The position numbers and the translations under genes were made by a program. Positions 33,948-41,903 of a stretch of DNA of 64,000 nt are shown one piece after another. Source of the DNA: an uncultured Lachnospiraceae bacterium (GTDB lineage: Bacteria > Bacillota > Clostridia > Lachnospirales > Lachnospiraceae); contig CAMWJF010000007.1 of the NCBI GenBank assembly GCA_947174505.1, positions 1 through 64,000 on the forward strand, given 5' to 3'. How positions within the stretch are numbered: the stretch's first letter is position 1; every line of letters begins with the position of its first letter. The notes beneath the pieces were generated by a model that worked only from the letters and a program-made list of their open reading frames with translations, was not told the DNA's origin and did not search any database.

Positions 33948-34631
33948 ATGAGAGCGTTGTATTTCTTGAAAATAGATTATATTCTGACTAGGAAGCAGAT
34001 GTATATTGTGCCGTTGTTTTTCGTTCTGGCGCTGGTGACTGGCAAAAGCGTAAGTACAGAAAACATGTCGCTGCTGGTGACGTGTTCGTATATGCTGTTT
34101 GTGTCCACCATTTTTTCGACGGCGCCTTTCGGGTACTGTGTCGGGAAAAACAGGGGATTTCTGCTGTTGTTCCCGGCTACGGTAAAGGACAGGGTGGCGG
34201 GAAGGTTTCTGTATGGAATATCCTTTGTGGCGCTGCTTGCGCTGCTCTGCGGTGCAGTTGTGGGCGTGTATGTGATGCTGGGAGTGGAGATTCCGCTCTG
34301 GACGCTGGGGGCCGGGCTGTGCGAACTGGCAGTCGGAATTGTGATTACGACTCTGGAGATCCTGTTTTTCTACCTGTTCGGGGAGGGAAAGGAAAACTGG
34401 CAGTATTTGAGTAATATCGTGAGAGTGGCGCCGGGAATGGCGATGTTTTTTGCCGCAAGCTATTTGATTGACGACGCTCAGGCGGCGGTCTCCGGCACGG
34501 AGATGGATTTGGAGGTTATGACCGGAAGGATGATGCAGGCGGGTGCGCTTGCCGTGGCGGCAGCACTGCTTCTGACTGTGGCGGCAGCGGCGGTCTGCGT
34601 AAAGGTGATTGAGAAGCGGGACTACGCATAA
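33948..34631 (+). CDS. ABC-2 type transporter permease
   Basis: A 227-residue integral membrane protein with about six helices (MYIVPLFFVLALVTG, LLVTCSYMLFVSTIFSTAPFG, GISFVALLALLCGAVVGVYVML, LAVGIVITTLEILFFYLF, VAPGMAMFFAASYLI, ALAVAAALLLTVAAAAVCV). This matches the small ABC2_membrane_5-like permeases that partner YtrB-type ATPases. GAGGAGCAGG precedes the ATG. It is the last gene of the GntR-ABC operon; no clear terminator follows it. Confidence 0.85.
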   Translation: MRALYFLKIDYILTRKQMYIVPLFFVLALVTGKSVSTENMSLLVTCSYMLFVSTIFSTAPFGYCVGKNRGFLLLFPATVKDRVAGRFLYGISFVALLALLCGAVVGVYVMLGVEIPLWTLGAGLCELAVGIVITTLEILFFYLFGEGKENWQYLSNIVRVAPGMAMFFAASYLIDDAQAAVSGTEMDLEVMTGRMMQAGALAVAAALLLTVAAAAVCVKVIEKRDYA

Positions 34632-34696
34632 TTCACAACGGAGACCGCGCAGAAATGGTAAAATACGGGAAATAGTGAGAATCTTTCTCCACACGC

Positions 34697-34725
34697 TTGC
34701 AAATCACTGTAGAATACTGTAAAAT
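34697..34725 (+). promoter_or_regulatory. Promoter of the small membrane protein gene
   Basis: TTGCAA, 17 bases, TAAAAT. Inside lie tandem 10-mers ACTGTAGAAT and ACTGTAAAAT, and CACT/AGTG arms flank the -10, a possible operator. Confidence 0.65.
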
Positions 34726-34790
34726 AGTGACGATATCGACTGATAGTCATGTGGTCGGAGTCAAGTTTTCAAGTGTGAAGGAGAGAAATC

Positions 34791-35261
34791 ATGGAAAGAA
34801 TTTGGACTGTAACAGACAGTATGGGCAATCCCCATCAGATTATGTTTAAGAAAGGATTCGGCGGCGCGAAATGTATCGTTGACGGAGATACATACAAGAT
34901 GAAATCTAAAAACTGGGTGATCTGGATGGCGGATCATCAGATCAGCATTCCCGGTGCGGAGTGTAATCTGGTAGTGATCGGCAACAAGATTCGTCTGGCT
35001 GTGAACGGTACTTATTTAGAGGATGGCACACCTTACGAGCCGATCAGGAACATTCCTACATGGCTGAATGTGTTAGTAGGTATCAATGCGGTTATTGCAG
35101 TATTTATGTATGGCATGATCGGCCTTGCCATTGCTGTGCTTCTGGATCTTCTGACCTATAAACTGGCTTTGAGCAAGAAAGTGACCCCGGCAATGATAAT
35201 TCAGATAGCGCTGCTGGTAGTTCTGCTGATAATTACGGTTGCTATCTTTATCGTGGCATAA
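34791..35261 (+). CDS. Small membrane protein with N-terminal soluble domain
   Basis: A 156-residue protein of no family I can name. Residues 1-88 form a beta-rich soluble part (WTVTDSMGNPHQIMFKKGFGGAKCIVDGDTY...). Two or three hydrophobic helices follow (WLNVLVGINAVIAVFMYGMIG, IAVLLDLLTYKLAL, MIIQIALLVVLLIITVAIFIVA). GAAGGAG precedes the start. It has its own promoter and is followed after 24 bases by the DUF4190-type gene, so the two are likely one unit. Confidence 0.7.
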   Translation: MERIWTVTDSMGNPHQIMFKKGFGGAKCIVDGDTYKMKSKNWVIWMADHQISIPGAECNLVVIGNKIRLAVNGTYLEDGTPYEPIRNIPTWLNVLVGINAVIAVFMYGMIGLAIAVLLDLLTYKLALSKKVTPAMIIQIALLVVLLIITVAIFIVA

Positions 35262-35285
35262 GGATAGAAAGGGGTGGGCATAACA

Positions 35286-35792
35286 ATGGACGAGAATACA
35301 AACTACGGATATAGCGACGGAAATAACAATAATCAGGGAGCGGACGGCGGACAGCAGTACGGTCAGAATGAGCATCCTTTCGCGAGTGCACAGCAGAATG
35401 GCCAGCCTTATGCAAACCAGCAGCAGTACGGCCAGAGTGCGTACGGTCAGGCGCCCCAGTATAATCAGGTGCCCTACGGCGCGCAGCAGCAGTACAACCA
35501 GCAGAATTTCGGACAGCCGGTGAAGGCGGTGGTGTATGATGCCGTGCCGGATAAAACCCACGGGACGTCGGTGGCGGCGCTTGTGTGCGGTATTCTCGGC
35601 CTGGTTCTTTTCTGGTTTCCCGGTGTGGATATCGGGCTGTGTCTGGCAGGCTTGATCTGTGGTATCGTTTCCCTCGTCAAGGGACTCGGCGGAAAAGGGC
35701 TTGCGATTACGGGACTGGTGCTTTCCGTTCTGGCAAGTATCCTGACACTGATCTTTTTCTACTTCTTTGCGCTGGGTATGATGCTCTTGTAA
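35286..35792 (+). CDS. Gln/Tyr/Asn-rich DUF4190-type membrane protein
   Basis: A 168-residue protein. Residues 1-82 are low complexity, almost only Q, N, Y, G and A in QQYGQ-like repeats, resembling a prion-like or disordered tail. The C-terminal part has two transmembrane helices with the DUF4190 pattern (SVAALVCGILGLVLFWFPG, GLAGLICGIVSLVKG-like, GLAITGLVLSVLASILTLIFF). The topology suggests a cytoplasmic disordered tail on a two-helix anchor. The ATG at 35286 is preferred to an in-frame GTG at 35274. A strong terminator ends the unit. Confidence 0.8.
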   Translation: MDENTNYGYSDGNNNNQGADGGQQYGQNEHPFASAQQNGQPYANQQQYGQSAYGQAPQYNQVPYGAQQQYNQQNFGQPVKAVVYDAVPDKTHGTSVAALVCGILGLVLFWFPGVDIGLCLAGLICGIVSLVKGLGGKGLAITGLVLSVLASILTLIFFYFFALGMMLL

Positions 35793-35857
35793 GTGCTGCA
35801 GACCGAAAGACCTGCTAAAAATTTTACAATTTTTGAACATGATACAATACGATAGGT

Positions 35858-35885
35858 AAGGAACCCTGCTTTAGGGTTCCTTTTT
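35858..35885 (+). terminator. Terminator after the DUF4190-type gene
   Basis: AAGGAACCCT pairs perfectly with AGGGTTCCTT, with a 5-base loop, and continues into a T-run. Confidence 0.92.
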
Positions 35886-35993
35886 AAATGAACCATATCT
35901 CGGCCTGATGACTCTTATATACAGGTGCACCGAAAACAGCGGGGTAGATGCGTACGCCGCAGAAAGTAACAGACAACGTGGAGGAAAGACGGC

Positions 35994-36536
35994 TTGACGC
36001 AAGAGGATTTGGTGAGGCGGCTTAAGGAGGGAGACAGGACTTCCTTTGATCTGCTCTATGAACAGTATAAGAATATGGCATTGCGCACGGCATATCTGAT
36101 TACAGGAAATCTTTCCGACAGTGAGGATGTAGTACAGGACACCTTTGTGAAGGTCTGGCTGCACTGTCGGGAGCTGAAAAACGAGGGCGGATTTAAGGCG
36201 TGGATGATGCAGATTCTTGTGCGGACGGCTTATAAGAGTGCCAAAAAGAAGAGTAGGGAGCTGCCGGACGAAGAAATTATGCAGAAGGCCGACAAAAGTC
36301 AGGGTATTTCCTTCGCGGAAGAGGTGATTGCGCGGGAGGAGGCGGAACGGATAGCCAGAGCGGTCAGGTCCCTTCCTGTCAAACAGCGGACGGTGGCGGT
36401 GCTGTACTATTATCAGGAGTGCAGCGTCAGTGAAATAGCTGCCATACTGGGTGTTCTGGAGGGGACGGTCAAGTCGAGGCTGTATACTGCCAGAAAATTC
36501 CTGCGCGGGAAACTGGAAAGGGATTTAGGGATGTGA
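35994..36536 (+). CDS. ECF-type RNA polymerase sigma factor
   Basis: A 180-residue group 4 sigma factor. Region 2 reads FDLLYEQYKNMALRTAYLITGNLSDSEDVVQDTFVKVW. Region 4 contains LPVKQRTVAVLYYYQECSVSEIAAILGVLEGTVKSRLYTARKFL, with its helix-turn-helix. It directs RNA polymerase to stress or signal-specific promoters. It starts with TTG, nine bases after GGAGGAAAG; no ATG is suitably placed. The next gene encodes a single-pass membrane protein and is the likely anti-sigma factor. A second, different ECF gene lies 1 kb on. Confidence 0.9.
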   Translation: MTQEDLVRRLKEGDRTSFDLLYEQYKNMALRTAYLITGNLSDSEDVVQDTFVKVWLHCRELKNEGGFKAWMMQILVRTAYKSAKKKSRELPDEEIMQKADKSQGISFAEEVIAREEAERIARAVRSLPVKQRTVAVLYYYQECSVSEIAAILGVLEGTVKSRLYTARKFLRGKLERDLGM

Positions 36537-36583
36537 TAAAGCGGACAGACGGTTTTTGGTGTATTCTGAAAAAGAGGTGGCAT

Positions 36584-37369
36584 ATGAAGAAAAGAAAGGT
36601 ATGGGAAGAAAAAATAAAAGATGTGTTGGCCTTGGAATGCGACGGCATTACCGCATCCCGCGCGTTGAAGGAGAGAATCGATGTACAAATTCTGGAGAGC
36701 GAAAAGGAGGCAGGGAGTATGAAACATGTATCTGTGAAGAAACTGGTGATCGGTGTGGCGGTGGGATGCCTGCTTGTATCCGGCGGCGTGTTTGCATCAG
36801 GGCGCGCGGTATCCTTGACGAGCCATCACTATCATCAGGATGATGTCGGGGACTTCGGAGAACTTTCGAAGGTAGAACAGGAGCTCGGCTACACGGTGGA
36901 TGCGGTGGAGGCGTTTGCAAACGGTTATCGGTTCGATCATATGGAGTTAGATGATGTGAAGGGGACGGACGAGGGAGGAAACGAGATCTACAGCTTCCGA
37001 AGTCTGGATATCCGATATAAAAAGAGCGGGGAGAACAGCGTCAGCCTCTGTATTGAAAAGCCGGTGGAAATGCCGGTGCGGAACGAGACGCCCGATGCGA
37101 CGCGGGTCTGTGGCGATATCACCCTTTACTATGATACGATTATGAACAAGCAGGTGCCTCCGGATTATGTGCTGACGGAGGAGGACAAGGCAGGCGAAGC
37201 GAAGGGCGACCTCTATATTTCTGTGGGAACAGAGGAGGTGGAGATGCATCAGAGCAGTACAGTGACTTGGGATAAAGAAGGCGTACGCTACCAGCTTCTG
37301 GGATTTGACCTGAATCTGGGCGCTGAGGAAATGCTGGATATGGCGGAAGAGATCATGGGAACTAAATAA
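36584..37369 (+). CDS. Single-pass membrane protein, probable anti-sigma factor
   Basis: A 261-residue protein: about 50 charged cytoplasmic residues (MKKRKVWEEKIKDVLALECDG...), one membrane helix (LVIGVAVGCLLVSGGVFASG) and a 190-residue extracytoplasmic part rich in acidic residues and beta strands. This is the anti-sigma topology, and the gene directly follows a sigma factor gene. The N-terminal sequence does not show a zinc-binding HxxxCxxC motif, so it is not a classic ZAS protein; the outer part resembles DUF4367/DUF4179-type domains. GAGGTGG precedes the ATG at 36584. The assignment is by context. Confidence 0.65.
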   Translation: MKKRKVWEEKIKDVLALECDGITASRALKERIDVQILESEKEAGSMKHVSVKKLVIGVAVGCLLVSGGVFASGRAVSLTSHHYHQDDVGDFGELSKVEQELGYTVDAVEAFANGYRFDHMELDDVKGTDEGGNEIYSFRSLDIRYKKSGENSVSLCIEKPVEMPVRNETPDATRVCGDITLYYDTIMNKQVPPDYVLTEEDKAGEAKGDLYISVGTEEVEMHQSSTVTWDKEGVRYQLLGFDLNLGAEEMLDMAEEIMGTK

Positions 37370-37385
37370 ACGACAACTGTGTCAC

Positions 37386-37420
37386 AAAAGACTCTCTGTG
37401 AAAGGCAGGGAGTCTTTTTA
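37386..37420 (+). terminator. Terminator after the first ECF cassette
   Basis: AAAAGACTC-CTG pairs with CAG-GAGTCTTTT, one T-G wobble inside, followed by T's. Confidence 0.9.
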
Positions 37421-37555
37421 TTCTGTAGGATGAAACTTTTTGCCGCTTTCAATCGTATTGTAGATAGGAGGGACAAAAGGAAGTATAATAAAGGTGATGC
37501 ATTATAGTTGTGGGCAGTTATGCTAAAATATAGATATCTATAGACTGACAGAAGG

Positions 37556-38056
37556 ATGCATGAGGGGATGGAACAGGAATGGAGCTATCTGGTGGAGGAG
37601 TATCGGGCCATGCTGTACCGGGTTGCCTTCTCTAATATAAAGAACCGGGCGGATGCCGAGGATGCGGTGCAGGAGGCTTTTCTGCGTTACATGAAGGATG
37701 AAAAGCCGATTCAGAACAAGGAACACGAGAAGGCCTGGCTGATACGAACTACCATTCATATTTGTCTGGACATTTTAAAGAGCGGCTGGTATCAGAGGAC
37801 GGTTCCGTGGAATGAGTCCTTTGAGAATGCGGCAAAAAATATTTATCTGCCTTATCAGGTCAGGGACGACGAAACGCTTGAGGCGGTGCTGCAGCTTCCT
37901 GTGCATTACAGGAACCCGATCTATCTTTTTTACTATGAGGATTATTCGATCCGCGAGATTGCGGGAATTCTCAATGAAAAAGAGGGAACGATCAAGACAC
38001 GGCTGCGCAGGGGCAGGGAGGAAGTTAAGAAAATTCTGACGGAAGGGAGGCCGTAG
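37556..38056 (+). CDS. Second ECF-type sigma factor
   Basis: A 166-residue group 4 sigma factor, distinct from the one at 35994. Region 2: YRVAFSNIKNRADAEDAVQEAFLRYM. Region 4: LPVHYRNPIYLFYYEDYSIREIAGILNEKEGTIKTRLRRGREEVKKIL. Starts at 37556 and 37568 are both possible; AAGGA stands before the first and GAGGGG hard against the second. No anti-sigma gene with a membrane helix follows. Instead two soluble hypothetical proteins, the first only four bases downstream, appear to be its operon partners. Confidence 0.88.
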   Translation: MHEGMEQEWSYLVEEYRAMLYRVAFSNIKNRADAEDAVQEAFLRYMKDEKPIQNKEHEKAWLIRTTIHICLDILKSGWYQRTVPWNESFENAAKNIYLPYQVRDDETLEAVLQLPVHYRNPIYLFYYEDYSIREIAGILNEKEGTIKTRLRRGREEVKKILTEGRP

Positions 38057-38059
38057 AAC

Positions 38060-38572
38060 ATGGGAATACAGGAGGTACAGGGAAGCAGTAAAACGCAGAC
38101 ATATCAGAAAAAGAAAAACGCCGGGCGCGGGGAAGGATTTCAGGAGAGCCTGCTGCAGAACCTGAAGTGCCGGGACCGGGAAAGGCAGAGCATCGCAGTA
38201 GTGGAGACAGAAGAGAAACAGGCCGTTACGGATGTGCAGACCGAGGTGAGAACGAAGGCGGAGAAGGTGGGCATGGGAAGGATCGGCGCTGCGCCGGGCA
38301 TTCGTGTGAACGCCGCGGCGACGCAGGAGACCTTACAGGCTGTGGAGGTGAGGCATATGAGCTATGAGGAGAGCGACCATGTGAGGATTGCCGTAACGGA
38401 AGGCTACACACTGAAAGGAAAGAGAGAGGAAGGCGTGGCTCCCCGGGTCTATGTGGAGGCAAAGTATGAGGACGGCAGAGTGGAGGCCTATCAGGTAGAG
38501 ATGGCGAAGGTGCAGGGGCAGACGGAACATGTGATTGAACGGTTTGCCCTGGAGACAATGGAGGAGGCATAA
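38060..38572 (+). CDS. Hypothetical protein in the second ECF operon
   Basis: A 170-residue, very polar protein that I do not recognise. The first 95 residues are Gln/Lys/Glu-rich and probably disordered (MGIQEVQGSSKTQTYQKKKN...). The last 70 may fold into strands (VRIAVTEGYTLKGKREEG, VYVEAKYEDGRVEAYQVEMAKV). There is no signal peptide, membrane segment or metal-binding motif. It starts three bases after the sigma factor stop, so the two are translationally linked. It may be a regulator or target of that sigma factor; this is inference from position. Confidence 0.65.
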   Translation: MGIQEVQGSSKTQTYQKKKNAGRGEGFQESLLQNLKCRDRERQSIAVVETEEKQAVTDVQTEVRTKAEKVGMGRIGAAPGIRVNAAATQETLQAVEVRHMSYEESDHVRIAVTEGYTLKGKREEGVAPRVYVEAKYEDGRVEAYQVEMAKVQGQTEHVIERFALETMEEA

Positions 38573-38593
38573 GGCCGCAGAAGGGAGAAAAGT

Positions 38594-39253
38594 ATGATTT
38601 TAATGGGATATAAAACGCTGAATACAACAAACAACACGGCGGAGCTGCTGGCAAAACAGATGAAATCGGCGGATAAAATGAAGATAGCCAAAATGGAAGG
38701 GAGCGTCGACCCGGACAGCTTTGCCGCGAAATTAAAGCGTGCAGACGAGTATGCAGCGTCAGGGGAGCATTACAGCGCGAACGACTCCATAGGCATTATG
38801 CTGCGACAGATGGATGAGCCGACAGCGGGGAATCCGGTGACGAAAGATTTCTGGCATAACGGCGCCCATGTTTCCATCTGCAAAGACGCACTGTACGGGA
38901 ACAGTATCACCATCGGCGGCAGCTCTAATCCGGACTGGGTTCATGTGGACACCTCCGTGGGAACGGTTCATGTGGACCTTAACGATATGACCAGCCTGAT
39001 GAAGTGTCTGGATCTGTTTTCGCCGGAAGACTTAAATGCGATTCTCAGAAAGATTCAGGAGGTAAAGCAGTCCAGGGAGGCCTTAAGCCAGATAGACCGT
39101 ATGCAGGATGAGCTGATGAAAAACGGCCGGGATCAGGAGAAGGAAGGCGGTGAATCCGGCGGAGAGCAGTCTGTGGGCGAGGCTGTCGGTGTGGTCAGCG
39201 CGGAGGAAATGCGCGGGATCGAAGAGAAACGGGATAAGAAATTTATCGGGTAA
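38594..39253 (+). CDS. Hypothetical protein, last gene of second ECF operon
   Basis: A 219-residue soluble protein of unknown family. The N-terminal 60 residues are helical and Lys-rich (TAELLAKQMKSADKMKIAKMEG). The centre carries an odd segment, HNGAHVSICKDALYGNSITIGG then SNPDWVHVDTSVGTVHVDLND. The C-terminal 70 residues are strongly charged and helical. No catalytic motif is recognised. AAGGGAGAAAAG precedes the ATG. It follows the previous hypothetical gene by 21 bases and closes the operon. Confidence 0.65.
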   Translation: MILMGYKTLNTTNNTAELLAKQMKSADKMKIAKMEGSVDPDSFAAKLKRADEYAASGEHYSANDSIGIMLRQMDEPTAGNPVTKDFWHNGAHVSICKDALYGNSITIGGSSNPDWVHVDTSVGTVHVDLNDMTSLMKCLDLFSPEDLNAILRKIQEVKQSREALSQIDRMQDELMKNGRDQEKEGGESGGEQSVGEAVGVVSAEEMRGIEEKRDKKFIG

Positions 39254-39280
39254 TCTGCTTGCCTCCGTAAGAGGAACGGT

Positions 39281-39433
39281 GATATAATGAGCGCAAAGAA
39301 AAAACAAGCGACGCCGTAGGCGGCATTTGTTTTTTCTGCGCCATTAACGAGCAAACGCCCGATGGAATCGGGCAGGAAGCGCTGAAGGCGCGAGTTTGCG
39401 AGTATAGATGATAAAATGAGCGCAAAGAAAAAA
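39281..39433 (+). repeat. 24-bp direct repeat flanking a structured segment
   Basis: GATATAATGAGCGCAAAGAA (continuing 4 A) at 39281-39304 recurs with one change at 39410-39433, 129 bases on. Between them are a long hairpin in which GCGCAAAGAAAAAAC faces GTTTTTTCTGCGC, and GCAAAC...GTTTGC enclosing CCCGAT/ATCGGG (39351-39398). The inner 26 bases at 39351-39376 match 9152-9177. Each repeat copy starts a short frame MSAKKK (10 and 21 codons), neither with a good ribosome site. Confidence 0.7.
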
Positions 39434-39465
39434 GTTTTTGGGGAACAGGAGCAGCAGAAAGACCG

Positions 39466-40308
39466 ATGCAGAAAAAAATAGCGGTTATCAATGACATTGC
39501 GGGATACGGAAGATGCGCCATGACGGTGCTTCTTCCGATTATTTCTTATATGGGAGTGCAGGCGTGTCCCCTGCTTACCTCCGTCTTTTCCAGTAACACG
39601 GCGTTCTCGGACTTTTTTAGGGATGATTACACAGACCGGATGGAGGCATATATTGCAAGCTGGGAAAAGATCGGGCTCCGGAAGGAATTTGACGGCATTG
39701 CGACGGGATATCTCGGCTCTGTCAGACAGATTGAAATTGTGAGACGGTTTGTTCAGGAGTTTTCGCGGGAAGGTACGCTTGTGATCGTAGATCCTGTAAT
39801 GGGAGATCACGGCAGACTGTACTCTGCTTACACGGTAGAGCTGTGTACAGAGCTGAAAAAGCTGGTCGAACTGGCGGATATTATTACACCGAATCTGACA
39901 GAGGCCTGCCATCTGGCGGAAATTCCCTATAAAGAGAAGGGATGGAAAAGAAAGGAACTTTTTGAAATGGCTCATTGTCTTTCCGCAATGGGGCCGTCCC
40001 ATGTTGTCATAACAGGGATTCCGCAGGGGGAATATATCGCGAACTATGTTTATGTGAAAACATCCGCAGATAGCCCGGAGGCACGGTTGAGCCGCGTTCA
40101 CAGGGCGGGGGAGGAGCGGTGCAGTACGGGGGATGTATTTTCCGCGGTAATCGCGGCGGATGCGGTAAACGGCGTGCCCTTTGACCGGTCTGTCAGGAAG
40201 GCGTCCGGCTTTGTAAAGCAGTGTATAGAAAAAGCGCTGGAGCTTGGGACACCGCCAGCGGAGGGTGTGCCGTATGAGGCGGTATTGTACCGGTTGAGGA
40301 GAGGGTAG
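39466..40308 (+). CDS. pdxK: Pyridoxal/pyridoxamine kinase (PdxK/PdxY type)
   Basis: A 280-residue ribokinase-superfamily enzyme that phosphorylates vitamin B6 vitamers to recover pyridoxal phosphate. The N-terminus INDIAGYGRCAMTVLLPII is characteristic of the Firmicute pyridoxamine kinase group. DPVMGDHGRLYSAYT and TPNLTEACHLAEIPY are typical B6 kinase segments, and the C-terminal GERCSTGDVFSAVI carries the catalytic Asp of the PfkB/ribokinase GxGD motif in altered form. The nearest Shine-Dalgarno, AGGAG, is about 14 bases from the ATG, which is long. No de novo B6 genes are in the window. Confidence 0.9.
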   Translation: MQKKIAVINDIAGYGRCAMTVLLPIISYMGVQACPLLTSVFSSNTAFSDFFRDDYTDRMEAYIASWEKIGLRKEFDGIATGYLGSVRQIEIVRRFVQEFSREGTLVIVDPVMGDHGRLYSAYTVELCTELKKLVELADIITPNLTEACHLAEIPYKEKGWKRKELFEMAHCLSAMGPSHVVITGIPQGEYIANYVYVKTSADSPEARLSRVHRAGEERCSTGDVFSAVIAADAVNGVPFDRSVRKASGFVKQCIEKALELGTPPAEGVPYEAVLYRLRRG

Positions 40309-40441
40309 GGGCGTATACGGGCTTGGCGTATACGATCCTTCGCAGTGCTGCGCGCTCGAAAAACCTGCGGTTTTCCTCGCTCGCGGGCTTCGCCCTATAC
40401 ATCCGCAATCTGGAAAAATTGTCAGCGAGCTGCCATTTTTC
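40309..40441. repeat. Inverted and direct repeats between pdxK and merR
   Basis: A 10-mer GGCGTATACG occurs twice 16 bases apart near 40312 and 40328. A hairpin AAAACC/GGTTTT and GC-rich half-palindromes follow. No gene is seen. It adjoins the three-hairpin element on its right. Confidence 0.45.
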
Positions 40442-40570
40442 CTCCATTCCGAAGCATTCTATGCTGAGGAACGCGAGCAGAATTTCAGATTCTGCTCTGT
40501 GATCAAGAGAATTTGTGATGCTTCTGCACAAATTCTTGGTCGAATAAATTGCTCATCAGAGAATTTATTC
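40442..40570 (-). repeat. Three-hairpin leader element, full copy on minus strand
   Basis: Read on the minus strand: hairpin 1 GAATAAATT/AATTTATTC (40542-40570, 11-base loop CTCTGATGAGC), hairpin 2 AGAATTTGTG/CACAAATTCT (40508-40536, 9-base loop CAGAAGCAT), hairpin 3 AGCAGAAT/ATTCTGCT (40476-40496, 5-base loop CTGAA), an extra AGCAT/ATGCT, then CTTCGGAATGGAGG. It lies just downstream of the MerR gene. No real gene follows its Shine-Dalgarno-like tail, so this copy is orphaned. Confidence 0.8.
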
Positions 40571-40598
40571 AACCGTCCATCTTACGTCTGTGCACTGC

Positions 40599-41429
40599 TC
40601 AGGAGGACAACGGATATTCTAACTCAAAGGGGTATCCTTCTTTTTTGTTTTGTTCGGAGAGGGTGTCTGTTTCTATCACATAGAAATCATCGCTCTTAAT
40701 CACTTCTTTCATTTCTTCCCGGATAGTTTCAAAGTCTGTCACATGGGTAGAGATTCTGCGGCAGGCAAAATCCCCCTGGCTGATGGTGCGGACAGCTTGT
40801 CCGGAAGCTGTGGCAGACGGCGCGTCTCCGGTGATTGTGAGGAACATGTGCCGCTGGTATTTGCCGTTTCGGTATTCGTGCAGTACGCCGGAAGGATAGG
40901 CTACCACTGTGCCCATCTGCTGGGCGGTAACGAAAAGCTTCAGGATATGCTGCCCGTAATATTTGGGGACATCCATTTCCTCCAGAGGCAGCGTCAGCAT
41001 TTTCCGGGCCACGATTTCGTTGTGGTAGAACCCGTCCGGAAGCAGGATACCGCTCTTGCTTTTCGGGATTTTGGCAAGACCTGTCACGGGACTTGCCATA
41101 TTCTGCAGCGTTTCCTGTAGGGTAGCAAGGCAGTTGTGGATATCCAGGATCTTCTGTTCCGCCAGAATCTTGCCGTCATAGAGAAGCTTCTGCAGATTAA
41201 TGGAGGCGCCTTCCACATAGTTATTCAAATCCTTTAAAGGGATTCCCAGCTTGATACATACAGTGATCGCATCCAAAAGATAGAGCTGATCCTCTGTATA
41301 ATAGCGGTAATTTGTCTCCGTGTTCACAAAGGCCGGTTTGAGAATTCCGATCTGGTCGTAGTAACGCAGAGATTTGATGCTTACGTTCTTTAGTTTTGAT
41401 ACTTTTCCGATAGACATGTACTGACTCAT
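40599..41429 (-). CDS. MerR-family regulator with GyrI-like effector domain
   Basis: A 276-residue transcription factor of the BmrR/MerR type. The N-terminal winged helix reads MSIGKVSKLKNVSIKSLRYYDQIGILKP and is followed by a dimerisation helix (near 80-115). The C-terminal 150 residues resemble the GyrI-like small-molecule binding domain (YGQHILKLFVTAQQMGTVV, FLTITGDAPSA). Such proteins untwist promoters with long spacers when they bind drugs or cations. The target may be its own promoter; a divergent transcript starts at about 41655. The gene order does not reveal the ligand. Confidence 0.85.
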   Translation of the reverse strand: MSQYMSIGKVSKLKNVSIKSLRYYDQIGILKPAFVNTETNYRYYTEDQLYLLDAITVCIKLGIPLKDLNNYVEGASINLQKLLYDGKILAEQKILDIHNCLATLQETLQNMASPVTGLAKIPKSKSGILLPDGFYHNEIVARKMLTLPLEEMDVPKYYGQHILKLFVTAQQMGTVVAYPSGVLHEYRNGKYQRHMFLTITGDAPSATASGQAVRTISQGDFACRRISTHVTDFETIREEMKEVIKSDDFYVIETDTLSEQNKKEGYPFELEYPLSS

Positions 41430-41619
41430 AGCCTGTTTCCTAAAATCCTTTTTCTGTGTGTTTCATTCGTTATCTGTTTCATCAAAAACTATACCCGAGG
41501 GTAAGAGTTCCAAGAAATATTTTGTCACAAAACGTTTGGGAAGACAAGACCTTTTGGGAAATTTGTGGTCAGGAAAATTTGACCTACAAGATCATGTATA
41601 TATGGCGCAGGACATATCA

Positions 41620-41648
41620 TTGTGATCCGGGCAGGGCTGTGATATAAT
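41620..41648 (+). promoter_or_regulatory. Strong promoter in front of a tiny frame
   Basis: TTGTGA, 17 bases, TATAAT. It fires toward 41653-41838, where only a short frame exists, and a terminator follows at 41904. This defines a short transcript of roughly 290 bases that could be an mRNA or a small RNA. Confidence 0.65.
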
Positions 41649-41652
41649 TTCG

Positions 41653-41838
41653 GTGTTGCCGATAACGAAAATGACGGGAGTGCAAAGGAGTGTGTATACG
41701 GCGCTTTATATGATGGAGCATAATGATTTTACAGGTAATTTAAAAATTTCAGACAGCAGCATTGATATTCTTGGACAGGTTTATATCGATGGAAAGGCAT
41801 TAACGCTTGCCATAAGTGCCGAGAGAAAAAATCCGTAA
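41653..41838 (+). CDS. Possible small protein, start uncertain
   Basis: An open frame of 61 codons from GTG 41653, or fewer from ATG 41671, GTG 41692 or ATG 41710. AAGGAG near 41685-41690 is too close to 41692 and too far from 41710. The C-terminal part, EHNDFTGNLKISDSSIDILG, is protein-like but unrecognised. The consensus promoter before it and the terminator after it support transcription; they do not prove translation. It could be a degraded gene or a small RNA. Confidence 0.3.
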   Translation: MLPITKMTGVQRSVYTALYMMEHNDFTGNLKISDSSIDILGQVYIDGKALTLAISAERKNP

Positions 41839-41903
41839 AATGGTTGTGTAGAAATAATGCCGTTCAGTCTGCCTGTTTCAAAGCGAAATGATTCCAACAA
41901 ACC

